A stretch of 64,000 bases of DNA, taken from contig UQWK01000002.1 in the NCBI GenBank assembly GCA_900544725.1, forward strand, positions 1-64,000. The letters are read 5' to 3'. The stretch comes from an uncultured Collinsella sp. (lineage in GTDB: Bacteria > Actinomycetota > Coriobacteriia > Coriobacteriales > Coriobacteriaceae). The notes below the pieces were generated by a model. That model was given only the letters and a program-made list of their open reading frames with translations. It was not told where the DNA came from and searched no databases. The position numbers and the translations under genes are program-made. Numbering within the stretch: the first letter of the stretch is position 1; each line of letters starts with the position of its first letter. Positions 1-7,580 of this stretch are shown here, piece after piece.

Positions 1-664
1 TGTAGAAGTCGCGCTTGCCGATCTTGCTGGAGTCGGCGATCAGATAGCGCGAGTCGGCCTTGCTAAAGGCGAGCTGCTGGATGCGGCCCTCTTCCATATT
101 GGATGTAGACACGTCGCCGTCCAGAATGCCGTTGGCACCGATAAACGCCGCGTCGATGCCCAGCGCACGCAGGGTATCCTCGGCCGTTGGTCCCACAAAA
201 GCGGCGGTGCGGCGACGGTACATGCCGCCCACCAGGCACAGGTCGCAGTCTTCGCGCGCCTCGAGCAGGTTAAACACCGAAAGCGAATTGGTCACAATGC
301 GCAGGCGAAACGCCGGCAGCATCGAGGCCATCTGCTCAACCGTGGTGCCCGTGCCCAAAAAGATGGTCGAGCCTTCCTCGATAAGCTCCACAGAACGGCG
401 CGCAATCTGCAACTTTTCCTCGGCATGCTTCGTGCGCTTTTCGCTGTGCGAATACTCATGGCGCAGCATAGCGTGTGGACGGCCCTGCGCACTGCGGGCT
501 CCGCCGTGCACGCGCTCGATCTCGCCCAGGCTCGCAAGCTCCTCAAGGTCACGGCGGATCGTCATATCCGAGACACCTAACGCATCCGAAATCTCCTTGA
601 CCGAGACCGTTCCCTGTTCCTCGAGCAGCTGCCGAACCTTATCCTGTCGCTCCGCTTTAATCAC
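1..664 (-). CDS. DeoR-family transcriptional regulator (3' end cut by window edge)
   Basis: About 221 residues are visible and the C-terminus lies off the left edge. The N-terminus is a DeoR winged helix-turn-helix (VKEISDALGVSDMTIRRDLE, residues ~19-38), followed by the family's sugar-phosphate-sensing domain (IFLGTGTTVEQMA, LRIVTNSL, LVGGMYRRRTAAFVGP). I chose the GTG at 664 because a GAGGA ribosome site sits 7 nt upstream; an in-frame GTG at 685 is possible. It is divergent from galM across about 200 bp, so control of galM or of the neighbouring sugar genes is plausible (inference). DeoR relatives of this kind (LacR, AgaR, GlcR) bind sugar phosphates; the effector cannot be read from the sequence. 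Confidence 0.88.
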   Translation of the reverse strand, partial: MIKAERQDKVRQLLEEQGTVSVKEISDALGVSDMTIRRDLEELASLGEIERVHGGARSAQGRPHAMLRHEYSHSEKRTKHAEEKLQIARRSVELIEEGSTIFLGTGTTVEQMASMLPAFRLRIVTNSLSVFNLLEAREDCDLCLVGGMYRRRTAAFVGPTAEDTLRALGIDAAFIGANGILDGDVSTSNMEEGRIQQLAFSKADSRYLIADSSKIGKRDFY

Positions 665-701
665 GATGAGTCCTCGCTGTTCCACGCTCACGTCAATTCA
701 A

Positions 702-720
702 ACAATAACGAACAAATTGT
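702..720. promoter_or_regulatory. candidate operator in the deoR-galM divergent region
   Basis: An imperfect inverted repeat, ACAAT and ATTGT separated by 9 nt, lies in an AT-rich patch between the two divergent genes, about 40 bp upstream of the regulator start. DeoR-type proteins commonly bind AT-rich inverted repeats, so this is a candidate autoregulatory site. It rests on a single weak palindrome. Confidence 0.3.
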
Positions 721-869
721 ATCAGACTCGCGCGCGTCAGAAATGAACGCCCGCACAGCTCCAATCATCACTTTTTTGAGAAAAATACCCCCTGCTTTAG
801 TGGGGTGTAGTGATAATCTCGCCTGTTCGCGCTACAGTTTGTCCGAAATACCTCGATGTTAGGAACCAA

Positions 870-1922
870 ATGATCACTTCCGAGCTTTTCGGCACCGCGC
901 CGTGCGGTACCCCCGTTCATTGTTACACCCTCAACGGGCCCGAGATCTGCGTTCGCATTATGGACTATGGCGCCACCGTGTTGGGCATCGACGTGCCCGA
1001 CATCCCCGGCAACGCGCGCGATGTGGTGCTGGGCTTCGATAAGCTCGAGGATTACTTTGACAACCCCGCCTGCTTTGGCGCGACCATCGGCCCCGTGGCA
1101 AACCGCACCGCGGGCGCCACAATCACCATCGACGGCACGGACTGGCATTTGCCGGCCAACGAAGGCGTCAACAACCTGCACAGCGATCTTGAGCACGGCC
1201 TGCACAAGCGCGTATGGGATGTTGAGCTCGACGAGGTCCACAATGCCGTGCGCATGACCACCTCGCTTGAGGATGGCGAGCTGGGCCTACCCGGCAACCG
1301 CACCTTTACGGCCGTGTTTACCGTGACGCGCACCGGCGTCTTTCGTGTCGAGTATGGCTGCGAGAGCGACCGCGCCACCTACGTGTCCATGACCAACCAC
1401 ACGTACTTTAACCTTGCCGGCCATAACGCCGGCATGGACTGTGAGCACTTCTTTGTCGCCAACGCTGCCCATTACCTGCCCATTAACGAGCAGAACATCC
1501 CCACCGGCGAGATCGCTCCGGTCGAGGGCACGCCGTTTGACTTCCGCGAGCTGCGTCCCGTCGCTCCCGGCATGGAGGCCGACGATCCGCAGATTAAGCA
1601 GGCCCGTGGCTACGATCACTGTCTGTGCATCGATGGCTATCAGTACGGCCGTAATCTGCGCCGCGCGATGCATGTTGAGGAGATGTGGACCGGCCGTGAG
1701 CTGGACTATTACACCACTGCCCCGGGCGTGCAGCTCTACACCGGCAACTGGCTGGGCGACGAGCACGCCAAGGACGATGCTAACTATGGCTGGGGTGCCG
1801 GCTTTGCCCTCGAGGCAGAAATGTACCCCGACACGCCGCACCAGCCGCTGTTCCCGCAGGGCATTGTGGGCCCGGGTCACCCCTACAGCAATGTGATCGA
1901 ATACCACTTTATGAGGCACTAA
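870..1922 (+). CDS. galM: aldose 1-epimerase (galactose mutarotase)
   Basis: A 350-residue protein interconverting alpha and beta anomers of hexoses before their phosphorylation; cytoplasmic, no signal peptide. It carries the family landmarks GATIGPVANR near the start, NHTYFNLAGH with the catalytic histidine in the middle, YDHCL, and a C-terminal LEAEMYPDTPHQP segment with the conserved glutamate, over a normal full length. An upstream in-frame GTG at 810 exists, but the ATG at 870 has AGGA 5 nt upstream and begins at the usual family N-terminus. It is a single-gene unit closed by a hairpin at 1951-1982 and is divergent from the DeoR regulator. A second, LacX-type epimerase homologue is encoded at 4595-5476. 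Confidence 0.92.
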   Translation: MITSELFGTAPCGTPVHCYTLNGPEICVRIMDYGATVLGIDVPDIPGNARDVVLGFDKLEDYFDNPACFGATIGPVANRTAGATITIDGTDWHLPANEGVNNLHSDLEHGLHKRVWDVELDEVHNAVRMTTSLEDGELGLPGNRTFTAVFTVTRTGVFRVEYGCESDRATYVSMTNHTYFNLAGHNAGMDCEHFFVANAAHYLPINEQNIPTGEIAPVEGTPFDFRELRPVAPGMEADDPQIKQARGYDHCLCIDGYQYGRNLRRAMHVEEMWTGRELDYYTTAPGVQLYTGNWLGDEHAKDDANYGWGAGFALEAEMYPDTPHQPLFPQGIVGPGHPYSNVIEYHFMRH

Positions 1923-1950
1923 ACGCACGGCGCAACATATCGCACAGTAG

Positions 1951-1982
1951 CGCCCGCCGGCACCGCCGCCGACGGGCGTTTT
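1951..1982 (+). terminator. intrinsic terminator after galM
   Basis: A GC-rich hairpin with CGCCCG and CGGGCG arms followed by TTTTG lies 30 bp after the galM stop. Confidence 0.65.
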
Positions 1983-1987
1983 GCTGC

Positions 1988-2014
1988 CTAGTCATTGGGG
2001 ACGTTCTTAAATGA
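1988..2014. repeat. short palindromic repeat of the GGGGACGTTC family
   Basis: The sequence GTCATTGGGGACGTTCTTAA continues into ATGAC, giving GTCATT/AATGAC arms around the GGGACGTTC core also found at 28652, 29768, 57817 and 60316. It overlaps the 3' end of the orphan IIB gene and supplies its TAA stop. The CCTAGTCATTGGGG start recurs at about 37256. Confidence 0.55.
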
Positions 2015-2486
2015 CCAGTTGGATGGGGTCGGGATTGGAACTGGGGAGATAGCGGATTTCTAGCTCTATGCCGAGCGCCTGCAGTTCTTTGAGGGCAGCA
2101 ACGTCTGCGTCGCTCACGGCAACCGCGGGCGTTATGGGGCGCTTGCCCTCCCCTGCCTGCATATGGCCAATGTTGATTTTGGTGATCGGCACACCGCCCT
2201 TAACCAGCGCGAGCGCATCGGCGGGTGAGGCCACCATGATGAGAATCCATTGGCGCGGCGTTGCGGTATGAATGATGTCGATGGTCCTTTGCACCGAGAA
2301 AAACCGCGTCCAAACGCCTTCTGGCGCCGCCACCCTCATGGGTGCCCATTGGCGCGAATCCGCCGCGATCTCATCGTTGACGATTAGGACAAGGTTGGAA
2401 CCAGTCGCCTCGTTCCACAGCTCAATGTCTTGCCCGCAAATAAACCGGTCGTCGATGCGTGTGAGAAGAATCTTGGGTTGAGCCAT
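2007..2486 (-). CDS. orphan mannose-family PTS IIB protein lacking the phosphorylated histidine
   Basis: A 159-residue homologue of the PTS sorbose/mannose-type IIB domain, clearly paralogous to the IIB at 11742-12224 (ILLTRID near the N-terminus, LVKGGVPI, GEGKR, LGIELEIR). In active IIB proteins the RLVHGQ loop carries the histidine that takes phosphate from IIA and passes it to sugar. Here the loop reads RFICGQ, and the codon at residue 17 is TGC for Cys. No IIA, IIC or IID gene is adjacent. The protein is otherwise full length with no frameshift, so a regulatory or decoy role is as likely as decay (inference). The ATG at 2486 matches the paralogue's N-terminus; a longer frame reaches 2537. 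The stop codon lies inside a short repeat. Confidence 0.85.
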   Translation of the reverse strand: MAQPKILLTRIDDRFICGQDIELWNEATGSNLVLIVNDEIAADSRQWAPMRVAAPEGVWTRFFSVQRTIDIIHTATPRQWILIMVASPADALALVKGGVPITKINIGHMQAGEGKRPITPAVAVSDADVAALKELQALGIELEIRYLPSSNPDPIQLVI

Positions 2487-2643
2487 CGCCACCCCACTCT
2501 GTTTGAGACCCGTAAGAGCAAGACATCGCGTCTCCAATATTAGTGCATTTAAAGTGAGAAAAGCCGTCAGAACACTTGCGCGGATGTGCGATGTCCCGTA
2601 TCATAGACAGCCGTTGACGCCTCAGTTGCGTCATCATATGGCC

Positions 2644-2719
2644 GCCAGCGTAGCTCAGTTGGTAGAGCACCGCTCTCGTAAAGCGGGGGTCACCGGTTCG
2701 AGCCCGGTCGCTGGCTCCA
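2644..2719 (+). tRNA. tRNA-Thr (anticodon CGT)
   Basis: A complete cloverleaf: acceptor GCCAGCG/CGCTGGC, D arm GCTC/GAGC with AGTTGGTA loop, anticodon stem CCGCT/AGCGG with loop CTCGTAA, T arm ACCGG/CCGGT with TTCGAGC, and an encoded CCA end. The anticodon CGT at 2677-2679 reads the ACG threonine codon. A terminator follows at once. Confidence 0.97.
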
Positions 2720-2730
2720 TTGCACAAGAT

Positions 2731-2754
2731 AGCCGCCTTTGGGCGGCTTTTTTG
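2731..2754 (+). terminator. intrinsic terminator after tRNA-Thr
   Basis: AGCCGCC and GGCGGCT arms around a TTTG loop, followed by six T, begin 11 nt after the tRNA. Confidence 0.85.
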
Positions 2755-2819
2755 TTGCCGATTTGGAGTGCGAATGCGCCAACCCAAGTACAACGCCGCC
2801 GGTAACTCCCCTACTCAAC

Positions 2820-2868
2820 AAAAAGCCCCGCCAGCCGCAATCCCCTAAGGAACCGCGATCAGCGGGGC
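2820..2868 (-). terminator. terminator of the lacX-lacC-yhcH unit
   Basis: Read on the minus strand, GCCCCGC pairs with GCGGGGC across an imperfect stem and is followed by TTTTTG, 60 bp after the yhcH stop. The rest of 2755-2928 shows no gene. Confidence 0.6.
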
Positions 2869-2928
2869 CTAAGCGCGCTCCCCCAAAGGATAACGCTCGC
2901 AACACGAACAACTCAGCCGAGTAGCTCG

Positions 2929-3402
2929 CTACTCCTCCCAGTAAGCATCTGCGAGCAGCTTAAAGCAAATCTTCTTGACCGGCTGTGCGCCATCGCCCGG
3001 GAACTCGAGCGTGGGCATATGAGGCTCGCCGGCAACGAACAGCGCAAACTTGTCGTCGGCAAGATCGCCGGCGATCGAAGCGTCGGAATCGACCAGATCG
3101 TAGTCGTCCTTCTCGTCAAACTCCTGGACCAGCGTCAGGCTGCCCGTGGCGACCTTAAAGGCCTCGCGACCCTCGACGTCGACCTGCAGGTCGTGATAGC
3201 GCTGATGCGTCTCATAGTGAGCCTCGTCCTCGGGACGCGTCGTGGGAGCCATGACGTTCGCAAAGACCTTGTCGCCCAGAATCGGATAGCTGCCGACCTC
3301 GAGCTTCGCCGGATCGTTCTCCTCGAGCCAATCGATCAGCACGTCGAGGCCCTTGAGCATTCCGCGATAATCCTCGATATCGCCCAGTGCACCGTAAATC
3401 AT
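2929..3402 (-). CDS. YhcH/YjgK/YiaL-family protein (DUF386)
   Basis: A 157-residue protein spanning the whole DUF386 family: MIYGALGDI start, ETHQRYHDLQVDVEG with conserved histidines, and the terminal GDGAQPVKKICFKLL. Family members are small cupin-fold proteins found in operons for amino sugars or sugar acids, some reported to speed anomer interconversion of sialic acid (family knowledge). The ATG overlaps the TGA that ends the nagA remnant just upstream (ATGA), so translation may be coupled to that remnant frame. It is probably the last gene of the lacX-lacC transcript. Family assignment is firm; the substrate is not known. Confidence 0.85.
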   Translation of the reverse strand: MIYGALGDIEDYRGMLKGLDVLIDWLEENDPAKLEVGSYPILGDKVFANVMAPTTRPEDEAHYETHQRYHDLQVDVEGREAFKVATGSLTLVQEFDEKDDYDLVDSDASIAGDLADDKFALFVAGEPHMPTLEFPGDGAQPVKKICFKLLADAYWEE

Positions 3403-3569
3403 CTAAATCCCCTCTCGGATCGTTTCTTTGGCGGCCACTCGGCAAACGCGCTGCCGACGCTGTTGCCGCCCACATACGTCTCGACCAGGGTAAGGTCGGG
3501 ACTGAACACGACAAAGTCGGCGTCGCGGCCAGGCATAATGCTACCGCACTTGTCGTCGACATGAGCCAG
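3399..3569 (-). pseudogene. remnant of the 3' end of a nagA gene
   Basis: In one minus-strand frame this stretch encodes about 44 residues nearly identical to the C-terminus of the intact NagA at 6293-7462 (DKCGSIMPGRDADFVVF, then LVETYVGG). DNA similarity runs from about 3435 to 3569 and stops abruptly before the lacC stop codon. Where intact nagA ends in GAG TAG, the remnant has GAG TGG, so the frame runs on to a TGA overlapping the yhcH start. It looks like what is left of an ancestral nagA between lacC and yhcH, or of a partial duplication. Confidence 0.85.
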
Positions 3570-3599
3570 CAAGCGATGCCGGGGCCGACGCCCAAGCTC

Positions 3600-4535
3600 T
3601 TACAGCTCAGTCACGACAACGCCGTTGTAGACCTCATCCCAACGGTCCATGACCAGATGGCCGGTCATGGGATCCATGGCATTGAGCTTGCCGCAGGTGT
3701 TGGCGGTACGCAGTACCGTCTCGTCGTCTGCGCCAGCAGCGATGGCATGTGCGAAGCCTGCGATAGTGGAGTCACCAGAACCCGTAGCGTTAACGGCAGG
3801 GATATCGGGCGTCTTTGCGCGGAACGCACGGCCATTGTGGAAGCCAACAGAGCCGGCAGCGCCCATGGACACGACGACCCAGGGGATATCGGAGAATCGG
3901 GCGTCAGAGGCGAGCGCGGCGCGGAGCTCGTCCACATCGTCAGTGGTAAAGCTCGTGCCCAGAAGGCCGTTGATCTCGGTCAGGTTAGGCTTGACCAGCT
4001 CGGGCTTAATTTCGGACTTAAGGGCGGCCTCGAGCGAAGCACCCGAGGTATCGAGCAACACCTTGGCGCCGGCGTTCTCGGCAATGCCCGTGATCTTGGC
4101 ATAGTAGTCCGCCTCGACACCGCGGGGCAGCGAACCCGAGATGGTGACGACGTCGGCCTTGCTCGCAAGCTCGGTAAACTTGGCGGTAAAGGCATCGAGC
4201 TCCTCGGGGGCAATTGTCGGGCCGCTCTCGAGCAGCTCGGTCTGGTTGCCGGCATGAAGGATATTGAGGCAGATGCGGGTCTCGCCCTTGATGGGCACAA
4301 AGTCGTTGTTAATACCGTTGGCGTCCATGAGCTCGGCCATGTAGGCGCCCATGTGGCCGCCGAGCAGACCGGTTGCCACAACGTCGTCGCCCAGCTGACC
4401 CAGCACACGGGCCACGTTGAGGCCCTTGCCGCCGGCGGTCTTTTCGGGCGTCACACGGTTGACGTCGTCGATAACGAGCTCATCGAGTTGATAGCGCGTA
4501 TCGACAGACGGGTTCATCGTAACGGTGAGGATCAT
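3600..4535 (-). CDS. lacC: PfkB-family kinase, probably tagatose-6-phosphate kinase
   Basis: A 311-residue ribokinase/PfkB sugar kinase: MILTVTMNPSVD start, first signature GGKGLNVARVLGQLG (~35-49) and second signature NATGSGDSTIAGF (~249-261) with catalytic Asp255. The 1-phosphofructokinase/LacC subgroup phosphorylates the C1 hydroxyl of fructose-1-P or tagatose-6-P. The GSGDST form and the setting beside a LacX homologue, NagA and AgaS favour tagatose-6-P, which would complete the GalNAc route; 1-phosphofructokinase is the alternative. The aldolase that should follow is absent from the window. It lies downstream of lacX with a 59-bp gap. Confidence 0.8.
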   Translation of the reverse strand: MILTVTMNPSVDTRYQLDELVIDDVNRVTPEKTAGGKGLNVARVLGQLGDDVVATGLLGGHMGAYMAELMDANGINNDFVPIKGETRICLNILHAGNQTELLESGPTIAPEELDAFTAKFTELASKADVVTISGSLPRGVEADYYAKITGIAENAGAKVLLDTSGASLEAALKSEIKPELVKPNLTEINGLLGTSFTTDDVDELRAALASDARFSDIPWVVVSMGAAGSVGFHNGRAFRAKTPDIPAVNATGSGDSTIAGFAHAIAAGADDETVLRTANTCGKLNAMDPMTGHLVMDRWDEVYNGVVVTEL

Positions 4536-4594
4536 TTTTAGCTCCTTATCTCGCAGGCTCCTTGTGCCTCGCGATACGAGTCGACAAAACGGAA

Positions 4595-5476
4595 TTACAG
4601 AGTCTCAATCGTGAACGAGCGAACGATGGTCTCCTTGGGCTTGGCGACAAGGCAGCCGCGCTTATGCTCAAGTACGTCGTCCTCATCGGAGCAGGTCGAG
4701 AGGCCGCCCCAGGGTTCAACTGCCACAAAATCGCCCTCGGGCTTACTCCACACAATGAGATACGGGAAGCCCTCAAAGCTCAGGCGAACGCCCTTGTCCT
4801 CGCCCTTCTTAGAAAGCGTGACCTGACGACTCTCGAGTACGTCAAAGATGGTCTCCGCAAAATCGAAGAGCTCATGCGACAGGGGCAGAGTCTTTCCCGC
4901 CATGGGGTTCTTGGAGCGGTTCGCCACGTCAATCAATCCAGTCGAAGGGACAGCGGTGCAGAGCTCCGCAGCCTCGTCTTTCTCAAAGCGCAGTTCGTAA
5001 TCCGTATAGGCCTCGCCCTCATCGAGCGGGCACCTAAAGCCGGGATGGCCACCGATAAAGAACGGCATGTCCTCGGTGCCCTCGTTGGTCACCTCGTAGG
5101 AGACGCGCACGGCATCCCCCTCAAGCGTATAACGAGCGACAAGCTTAAACGGGTACGGATAATCGCTCAGCAGCGCGGCGTTATCCTCCGAAGCCAGGCA
5201 CATCGCCAACTCGTTCTCACCTTGGCTCAGCAGCTTCCACTCCTGTTTGCGCGCAAACCCGTGGCGAGCGAGCTTTACATGATGCCCGGCGAACGTCATG
5301 GCGCTGTTGTCGCGCAAGCCTCCGCAAATCGGGAAGCAAATCGGTGCCTGGCCGGACCACACGGCAGAATCGCCCTGCCACAGATACTCGCGACCTCCGG
5401 CCTCAATCGAGGTAAACGAACCACCAGCCGTGGACACCTTAATAGAAATCGAATCGTTGGAGAGAGCGTATTCCAT
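4595..5476 (-). CDS. LacX-type aldose 1-epimerase family protein
   Basis: A 293-residue protein of the mutarotase superfamily, LacX subgroup. Landmarks include the ICFPICGGLRDN segment, ARHGFARKQEW with the conserved histidine, FFIGGHPGF with the second histidine, and VAVEPWGG near the end. The ATG at 5476 has GAAAGGA 6-7 nt upstream; the frame extends to 5611 without another good site. lacX genes sit next to tagatose-pathway genes in Firmicutes, and here it directly precedes lacC, suggesting anomer interconversion of the same sugar (inference). It is the first gene of the minus-strand unit and divergent from the flavodoxin. Confidence 0.82.
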   Translation of the reverse strand: MEYALSNDSISIKVSTAGGSFTSIEAGGREYLWQGDSAVWSGQAPICFPICGGLRDNSAMTFAGHHVKLARHGFARKQEWKLLSQGENELAMCLASEDNAALLSDYPYPFKLVARYTLEGDAVRVSYEVTNEGTEDMPFFIGGHPGFRCPLDEGEAYTDYELRFEKDEAAELCTAVPSTGLIDVANRSKNPMAGKTLPLSHELFDFAETIFDVLESRQVTLSKKGEDKGVRLSFEGFPYLIVWSKPEGDFVAVEPWGGLSTCSDEDDVLEHKRGCLVAKPKETIVRSFTIETL

Positions 5477-5632
5477 TGCCCATCCTTTCGAACAACTGCT
5501 TTTTGCTCGCAAGAACCCGTCTCGGCCCTGACAAAAGGACAAACCCGCACGTTCATCGATACGTCCGGTATCCCAGCCATGCAACGGGGTACCATATAGA
5601 CATTGATGCAATTACAGCTGAAAGGCCTTCTT

Positions 5633-6217
5633 ATGCGAACCATCATCCTCTACGCCTCGCGCCATCACGGCAATACGAAAAAGCTCGTGGACGCCATCGT
5701 CGAGGCGCACCCCGAAATCGATACCCTCGATGTGAAGTCACTCGGTAAAAACGAGTACCCAGACCTGCACGAATATCATCTGATCGGTGTCGCCACGGGC
5801 ATCTATTACTCCGAGATCGACAAGGACATGGCACGCGTGCTCACGAACGTGCTGCAGCCGCAGGACAAGGTGTTTGGCCTTATGACCTATGGCGGCAAAA
5901 ACAAGTGGTACGGCAAGGATATCGATGGCATCTGCCGCATGAGGCAGGCCATCTTTATGGGTGTCTACGGCTGTCCCGGCTTTGATACGTGGGGGCCGTT
6001 CAAACTCGCCGGCGGTGTCCAAAAGGGACACCCGACCGCTGAGGAAATTAAGGGCGCCGTCGACTTCTTCGACAAGATCGAAGACGAGTATGGCGACATC
6101 ATCGTCGAAGAGTACGCCAAGCGCGAGAAGCGTCTAGCATACGAGAAGGAGCATCCTGCAGGAGGCCTGGTGGCCGGCGTCAAGCGCACGGCAAAGAAGA
6201 TCGCTAACAAGCTGTAA
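5633..6217 (+). CDS. flavodoxin-like protein
   Basis: A 194-residue cytoplasmic protein. The N-terminal IILYASRHHGNTKKLVDAI is the flavodoxin FMN-phosphate loop, followed by IGVATGIYYSEIDKDM and the LMTYGGKNKWYG flavin-contact region. A lysine-rich, probably flexible C-terminus follows (~165-194). The ATG at 5633 has AAAGG 7 nt upstream; an upstream ATG at 5603 lacks a site. It forms a single-gene unit ending in a strong terminator. It probably acts as a low-potential electron carrier; partners are not evident. Confidence 0.82.
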   Translation: MRTIILYASRHHGNTKKLVDAIVEAHPEIDTLDVKSLGKNEYPDLHEYHLIGVATGIYYSEIDKDMARVLTNVLQPQDKVFGLMTYGGKNKWYGKDIDGICRMRQAIFMGVYGCPGFDTWGPFKLAGGVQKGHPTAEEIKGAVDFFDKIEDEYGDIIVEEYAKREKRLAYEKEHPAGGLVAGVKRTAKKIANKL

Positions 6218-6248
6218 CTGTGAAGGTGCTTTTGAGCGTTTAACCCAT

Positions 6249-6287
6249 ACGGCGGGTCCGAGCAGATTCGGGCCCGCCGTCTTTTTC
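6249..6287. terminator. terminator between convergent flavodoxin and nagA
   Basis: ACGGCGGGTCCG pairs with CGGGCCCGCCGT around an 8-nt loop, followed by CTTTTT on the plus strand. It lies between convergent genes and ends the flavodoxin transcript; it may also slow the nagA transcript. Confidence 0.8.
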
Positions 6288-6292
6288 TATCG

Positions 6293-7462
6293 CTACTCGG
6301 TAAAGGCGTTGCCGACGCTCTGGCCGCCAACATACGTCTCGACGAGGGTGAGCTCATGGTCGAACACGACAAAGTCGGCGTCGCGACCCGGCATGATGCT
6401 GCCGCACTTATCCTCGATGTGTGCAGAGCGAGCCGGCACCTCGGTTGCCATGCGAATGGCAATATCGGCGCTGGCAATGCCCCAATCGACAATGTTCTTG
6501 ACGCCCTGGGCAAGCGTGAGCACCGAGCCGGCAATGCTCTTGCCGTCGGCGAGCCAGCACAGGTTGTCCTTCATGATGACGTCCATGCCGCCGCTGGTGT
6601 AGCTGCCCTCGGGCATTCCGCCGCAGCCAAGGCAGTCGGTAATGAGCACCGTGTGCTGCCAGCCCTTTGCCTGCAGCAGTGCCTTGATGGCGGCAGGGTT
6701 CACGTGCTTGCCGTCACAGATGATCTCGGCGTAGGTCTCGGGCGTGGACATGGCGGCACCCACGACACCGGGCTCACGGTGATGCAGTCCGCGCTGGCCG
6801 TTATAGGTATGCGTAAAGCAGCTGGCACCGGCGTTGATGGCGGCGATGCACTCATCGTAGGTGGCGTCGGAGTGACCGATGCTGGTCACCACACCCTTGG
6901 CGTTCAGAGCAGCCGCATAAGCAGCGGCACCGTCGCGCTCGGCCGCCATGGCGCTCTTAACGATGCGGCCACCCGCAGCCTCCTGCCACTGATCGAAGAC
7001 CTCCTCGGAGGGGTCGATCAGATAAGCGGGGTTCTGCGCGCCCACGTGCTTCATGGTAAAGAAGGGGCCCTCCAGGTAGATGCCCTGAATGCGAGCGCCG
7101 CAGAAGTCGGGGCCGCGGCCTTCGTCCGCCTGAGCGATGGCGGCGCAAGCGTCCTTGATCTGCTCGACGCCATCGGTGAACGTCGTGGGCAGCCAGCTGG
7201 TGGTACCGCGACGGGCGAGCTCGGTCGAGCTGATATCGATGCCCTCGGGATCGTTATCGGTAGTTGAGTGGTTGTAGAAGCCATGGATGTGAGTATCGAC
7301 CATACCCGGTGCGATCCACGATCCCGTGTAGTCCTTAATCTCGCAAGAGGGCTCGTCGGCCTGCCAGGCGCCAAAGACGCCATCCTCGACCATAAGATAG
7401 CCGCCCAGTTGCGGGCCTGCCGGCAAGAAGAACTTGTCAGCCTTAATTGCGTACGTGCTCAT
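6293..7462 (-). CDS. nagA: N-acetylglucosamine-6-phosphate deacetylase
   Basis: A 389-residue amidohydrolase that removes acetate from N-acetylglucosamine-6-P, and in aga-type pathways from N-acetylgalactosamine-6-P. Metal-site landmarks are GMVDTHIHG (His58, His60), IYLEGPFF, TSIGHSDATY, TYNGQRGLHHREPG and ITDCLGCGG; the C-terminal strand is MPGRDADFVVFD. The ATG at 7462 has AAGGAG 5 nt upstream, and GTG 7468 is too close to it. It follows agaS but is separated by a terminator-like hairpin, so it may have its own promoter. A copy of its last 44 codons survives at 3399-3569. Confidence 0.95.
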   Translation of the reverse strand: MSTYAIKADKFFLPAGPQLGGYLMVEDGVFGAWQADEPSCEIKDYTGSWIAPGMVDTHIHGFYNHSTTDNDPEGIDISSTELARRGTTSWLPTTFTDGVEQIKDACAAIAQADEGRGPDFCGARIQGIYLEGPFFTMKHVGAQNPAYLIDPSEEVFDQWQEAAGGRIVKSAMAAERDGAAAYAAALNAKGVVTSIGHSDATYDECIAAINAGASCFTHTYNGQRGLHHREPGVVGAAMSTPETYAEIICDGKHVNPAAIKALLQAKGWQHTVLITDCLGCGGMPEGSYTSGGMDVIMKDNLCWLADGKSIAGSVLTLAQGVKNIVDWGIASADIAIRMATEVPARSAHIEDKCGSIMPGRDADFVVFDHELTLVETYVGGQSVGNAFTE

Positions 7463-7520
7463 ATGCACTCCTTGCTTCTAAAGCAGTTGACCGTGGTGAT
7501 ACTTATACCCGGTCCATGTA

Positions 7521-7562
7521 AAAACAAAAAGCGCCCGCCCGCCGTTATGAGCGGACGGGCGC
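7521..7562 (-). terminator. terminator after agaS
   Basis: On the minus strand GCGCCCG pairs with CGGGCGC, with further inner pairs, and is followed by CTTTTTGTTTTTA. It lies just after the agaS stop and before nagA. Confidence 0.75.
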
Positions 7563-7580
7563 CCTTACAGGGGGACGCGA

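Noticed and set aside
2422..2805. Coding frames across tRNA-Thr
   Set aside because: They are artefacts of the tRNA sequence and its terminator.
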